Shown here: piece after piece, positions 4,492-6,301 of the stretch | Layout: each line of letters begins with the position of its first letter | Numbering within the stretch: the first letter of the stretch is position 1 | Assembly: GCA_021161085.1 (NCBI GenBank) | Contig: JAGHBH010000111.1 | Location: forward strand, 1 to 6,301 | Direction of reading: 5' to 3' | Length of the DNA: 6,301 nucleotides | Source of the DNA: Thermoplasmata archaeon | GTDB lineage: Archaea > Thermoplasmatota > Thermoplasmata > JAGHBH01 | Program-made: the position numbers and the translations under genes | Notes under the pieces: generated by a model | Told to the model about the DNA's origin: nothing | Seen by the model: the letters and a program-made list of their open reading frames with translations, nothing else | Databases searched by the model: none

Positions 4492-5358
4492 ATGGGTACG
4501 GTGATGGGTCGGATGCCCCTGCTGTCTCTCCCATATGAAAAGGAATGGATCGCTGTCATCCAGCATCATATACGAGCCGCCGTGGAGCGCACAGGAACGG
4601 AGGGTGTTGTCCTTGGTGTCAGCGGCGGCCTGGACTCCGCCGTGGTTCTCTGCCTGGCCGTGGAAGCCCTGGGACCGGAGGGGGTCACCGCCCTCATCAT
4701 GCCGTCCTCTAACACGCCACCGGGGGATACCGAGGATGCCATCTCCCTCTGCAGCCGCCTGGGCGTCGGGGCGGAACGTTTGGACATAGACCCGCTGATC
4801 TCGTCTTTCCTGGACATCCTGGAGAAAGGAGGAGGTGTAGAGGAGAAGCCCATGGCGGTGGCCAACCTGCACGCCAGGATAAGGATGATACTGCTCTACC
4901 ACCACGCCAACTCCCAAGGCCTCCTGGTGTCCGGGACCAGCAACAAGAGCGAACTTTTGGTGGGCTATTTCACCAAGTACGGAGACGGGGGTGCGGACAT
5001 CCTGCCCATAGGCGACCTCTACAAGACCCAGGTCAGGAAGATGGCCGCCGATCTGGGGGTTCCGGAGGGCATACTGAAAAAGAGACCCACCGCCGGCCTG
5101 CTGCCCGACCAGTACGACGAGGAGGAACTTGGCATAACCTATGATCTCATGGACCCCATACTCTACGGAATAGAACTGGGGTTGGGAGACGAGGAGATAG
5201 CGGATTCCCTGCCTTCTCCCCTGGAGACGGACCCCGAGACGGTGGCCCGGGTGAGGCGTATGGTATATAGAAGCGCCCACAAGCGGGGTATAGGCTACGT
5301 TCCCAAGATGGGCTTCCGCACCGTGGGAATAGACTGGCGTGAGGACCCCACCTGGTAA
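4492..5358 (+). CDS. nadE: NAD+ synthetase, ammonia-dependent type
   Basis: A 288-residue enzyme that amidates nicotinic acid adenine dinucleotide to NAD+ using ATP, the last step of NAD synthesis. The N-type ATP pyrophosphatase loop SGGLDSA is at 44-50. Family blocks follow: NLHARIRMILLYHHAN (125-140), SGTSNKSELLVGYFTKYGDGGADILPIGDLYKTQ (147-180) lining the ATP and dinucleotide sites, and RPTAGLLPDQYDEEELG (198-214). No N-terminal nitrilase-type glutaminase domain is present, so it should use free ammonia or an amidase supplied in trans. The length matches single-domain family members. ATG 4492 suits a leaderless mRNA; an ATG at 4513 (residue 8) is an alternative that keeps every motif. The upstream gap is 30 bases and the downstream gap 97 bases. 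Confidence 0.96.
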   Translation: MGTVMGRMPLLSLPYEKEWIAVIQHHIRAAVERTGTEGVVLGVSGGLDSAVVLCLAVEALGPEGVTALIMPSSNTPPGDTEDAISLCSRLGVGAERLDIDPLISSFLDILEKGGGVEEKPMAVANLHARIRMILLYHHANSQGLLVSGTSNKSELLVGYFTKYGDGGADILPIGDLYKTQVRKMAADLGVPEGILKKRPTAGLLPDQYDEEELGITYDLMDPILYGIELGLGDEEIADSLPSPLETDPETVARVRRMVYRSAHKRGIGYVPKMGFRTVGIDWREDPTW

Positions 5359-5409
5359 AACACCGGGGGGCCAGTTGGCATCCGGAAGAGAGGGCGGAAG
5401 GGGGCGCCC

Positions 5410-5423
5410 AAAGGATTTATCTA
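5410..5423 (+). promoter_or_regulatory. BRE/TATA promoter of the transketolase subunit gene
   Basis: AAAGG followed by ATTTATCTA, closely matching the disulfide oxidoreductase promoter in layout. The centre near 5419 predicts a start around 5446 and a leader of about ten bases containing GAGAGAGG (5446-5453), which would be a poorly spaced ribosome site. A GGGCGCCC palindrome (5402-5409) lies just upstream. Nothing else is recognisable in the 97-base gap after nadE. Confidence 0.55.
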
Positions 5424-5455
5424 CACCATCACATACGGTCCGCGGGAGAGAGGAT

Positions 5456-6301
5456 ATGCCCGTATATCCAGACGAATTGATAGAGAGACTGGAAAGGCAG
5501 GCGAACATCAACAGACAGCACATAGTGAGGATGATATACAAGGCCGGCTCAGGCCACCCTGGCGGCTCCCTTTCCGCCATAGACATCCTCACCGCCCTGT
5601 ATTTCCACGCTATGAAACACGACCCCGGGAATCCCCGGTGGGAGGAGAGGGACCGCTTCGTTCTCAGCAAGGGCCACGCCGCCCCCGCCCTCTACGCCGT
5701 CCTGGCGGAGAGCGGGTATTTTCCCGTGGAGGAACTGGACACCCTCAGAAGGCTGGGCAGCAGGCTGCAGGGACACCCTGACATGCACAAGACGCCGGGC
5801 GTGGAGGTGTCCACGGGGTCCCTGGGTCAGGGTCTGAGCGTTGCCATAGGGATGGCCCTGGCCGCCAAACTGGACAGGCGGTTGTACCGGATATACTGTC
5901 TCGTGGGGGACGGAGAACTCCAGGAGGGGGCCGTGTGGGAGGCTTTCATGAGCGGCGCCCACTACCGGTTGGACAACCTCACGGTCTTCGTTGACCGGAA
6001 CCAGCTCCAGATAGACGGCCCCACGGAGAGGGTGATGGGCATAGAACCCCTGGAGGCGAAGCTCAAGGCCTTCGGCTGGCACGTCATACAGATACACGGC
6101 CACGATTTCAGGGAGATACTGGCGGCCATAGACGAGGCAAAGTGGTTCGTTGGCAAACCCACGGCGGTCATCGCCCACACTATAAAAGGGAAGGGGGTGT
6201 CCTTCATGGAGGGTGCGGTGGGATTCCACGGAAAGGCCCCCAACAAGAGCGAATACGAGCTGGCCATGAGGGAATTGAAGGAGGAGGCGAGGCGGCTGGA
6301 G
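5456..6301 (+). CDS. Transketolase, N-terminal subunit (runs off the window)
   Basis: The thiamine-diphosphate-binding half of a split transketolase, which moves two-carbon ketol units between sugar phosphates; in archaea it mainly supplies pentose and erythrose phosphates. From ATG 5456 the frame is open for 282 residues to the last base with no stop. Landmarks: AGSGHPGGSLSAIDIL (30-45), the LSKGHAAPALYA block with a catalytic-type histidine (about 70-81), GSLGQGLSVAIGMA (about 122-135), and the ThDP/magnesium motif GDGELQEG (151-158) continuing to LDNLTVFVDRN (172-182). HTIKGKGVSFME near 242-253 is also typical of this half. Archaeal N-terminal subunits are usually about 270-290 residues, so the stop should lie just beyond the edge, followed by the C-terminal subunit gene. 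A promoter of its own precedes it. Confidence 0.95.
   Translation, partial: MPVYPDELIERLERQANINRQHIVRMIYKAGSGHPGGSLSAIDILTALYFHAMKHDPGNPRWEERDRFVLSKGHAAPALYAVLAESGYFPVEELDTLRRLGSRLQGHPDMHKTPGVEVSTGSLGQGLSVAIGMALAAKLDRRLYRIYCLVGDGELQEGAVWEAFMSGAHYRLDNLTVFVDRNQLQIDGPTERVMGIEPLEAKLKAFGWHVIQIHGHDFREILAAIDEAKWFVGKPTAVIAHTIKGKGVSFMEGAVGFHGKAPNKSEYELAMRELKEEARRLE

Noticed and set aside
4264..5670. Long open frame on the minus strand opposite nadE (468 codons).
   Set aside because: It crosses three real plus-strand genes and the intergenic gap, has low-complexity Gly/His/Pro-rich composition and no recognisable domain.
1..6301. Search for CRISPR repeats, insertion sequences, tRNAs, toxin-antitoxin or phage genes and any unusual multi-gene system.
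   Set aside because: No spaced direct repeats, terminal inverted repeats, cloverleaf-like stretches or transposase motifs were seen; the genes are housekeeping types with separate promoters.

Overview
The window reads as a compact, GC-rich stretch of archaeal chromosome. Bacterial -35/-10 promoters are not evident. Most genes instead have an archaeal TATA-like box about 26 bases upstream of the start codon (leaderless mRNA) or upstream of a short leader with a GGAGG ribosome site. Heavy use of ATA (Ile) and AGG (Arg), a transketolase encoded as a separate N-terminal subunit, an archaeal-type two-domain protein disulfide oxidoreductase and a lipoprotein rich in N-glycosylation sequons also point to Archaea. 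A euryarchaeon of the Thermoplasmatota type is my best guess, but that placement is inference.

Layout, left to right: a PLP-dependent class I/II aminotransferase (57-1181, +); convergent to it, 11 bases away, a small secreted lipoprotein (1193-1732, -); an 83-90 base divergent promoter region with two face-to-face TATA/BRE elements; a small unknown soluble protein (1823-2116, +) whose stop codon lies in a perfect 14-base tandem duplication; a protein disulfide oxidoreductase with two thioredoxin folds (2203-2841, +), preceded by a purine-rich leader holding an 8-codon mini-ORF; convergent to it, a thioredoxin with an unusual charged N-terminal helix (2904-3314, -); divergent from that, a CPBP-family intramembrane metalloprotease (3457-4461, +); ammonia-dependent NAD+ synthetase nadE (4492-5358, +); and the transketolase N-terminal subunit (5456 to the window edge, +).

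The genes look like independently promoted housekeeping units rather than one pathway operon. The only clear functional pairing is thiol redox: the disulfide oxidoreductase and the thioredoxin lie tail to tail and could share a reductase encoded elsewhere. NadE (NAD+ synthesis) and transketolase (non-oxidative pentose and aromatic precursor supply) are core metabolism. I found no tRNA, rRNA, CRISPR array, insertion sequence, phage gene, defence system or biosynthetic cluster, and I do not claim a novel system here. The items most worth a second look are local: the mirror-image divergent promoter, the tandem duplication at a stop codon, the mini-ORF upstream of the disulfide oxidoreductase, the thioredoxin N-terminal extension and the enlarged loop in the CPBP protease.
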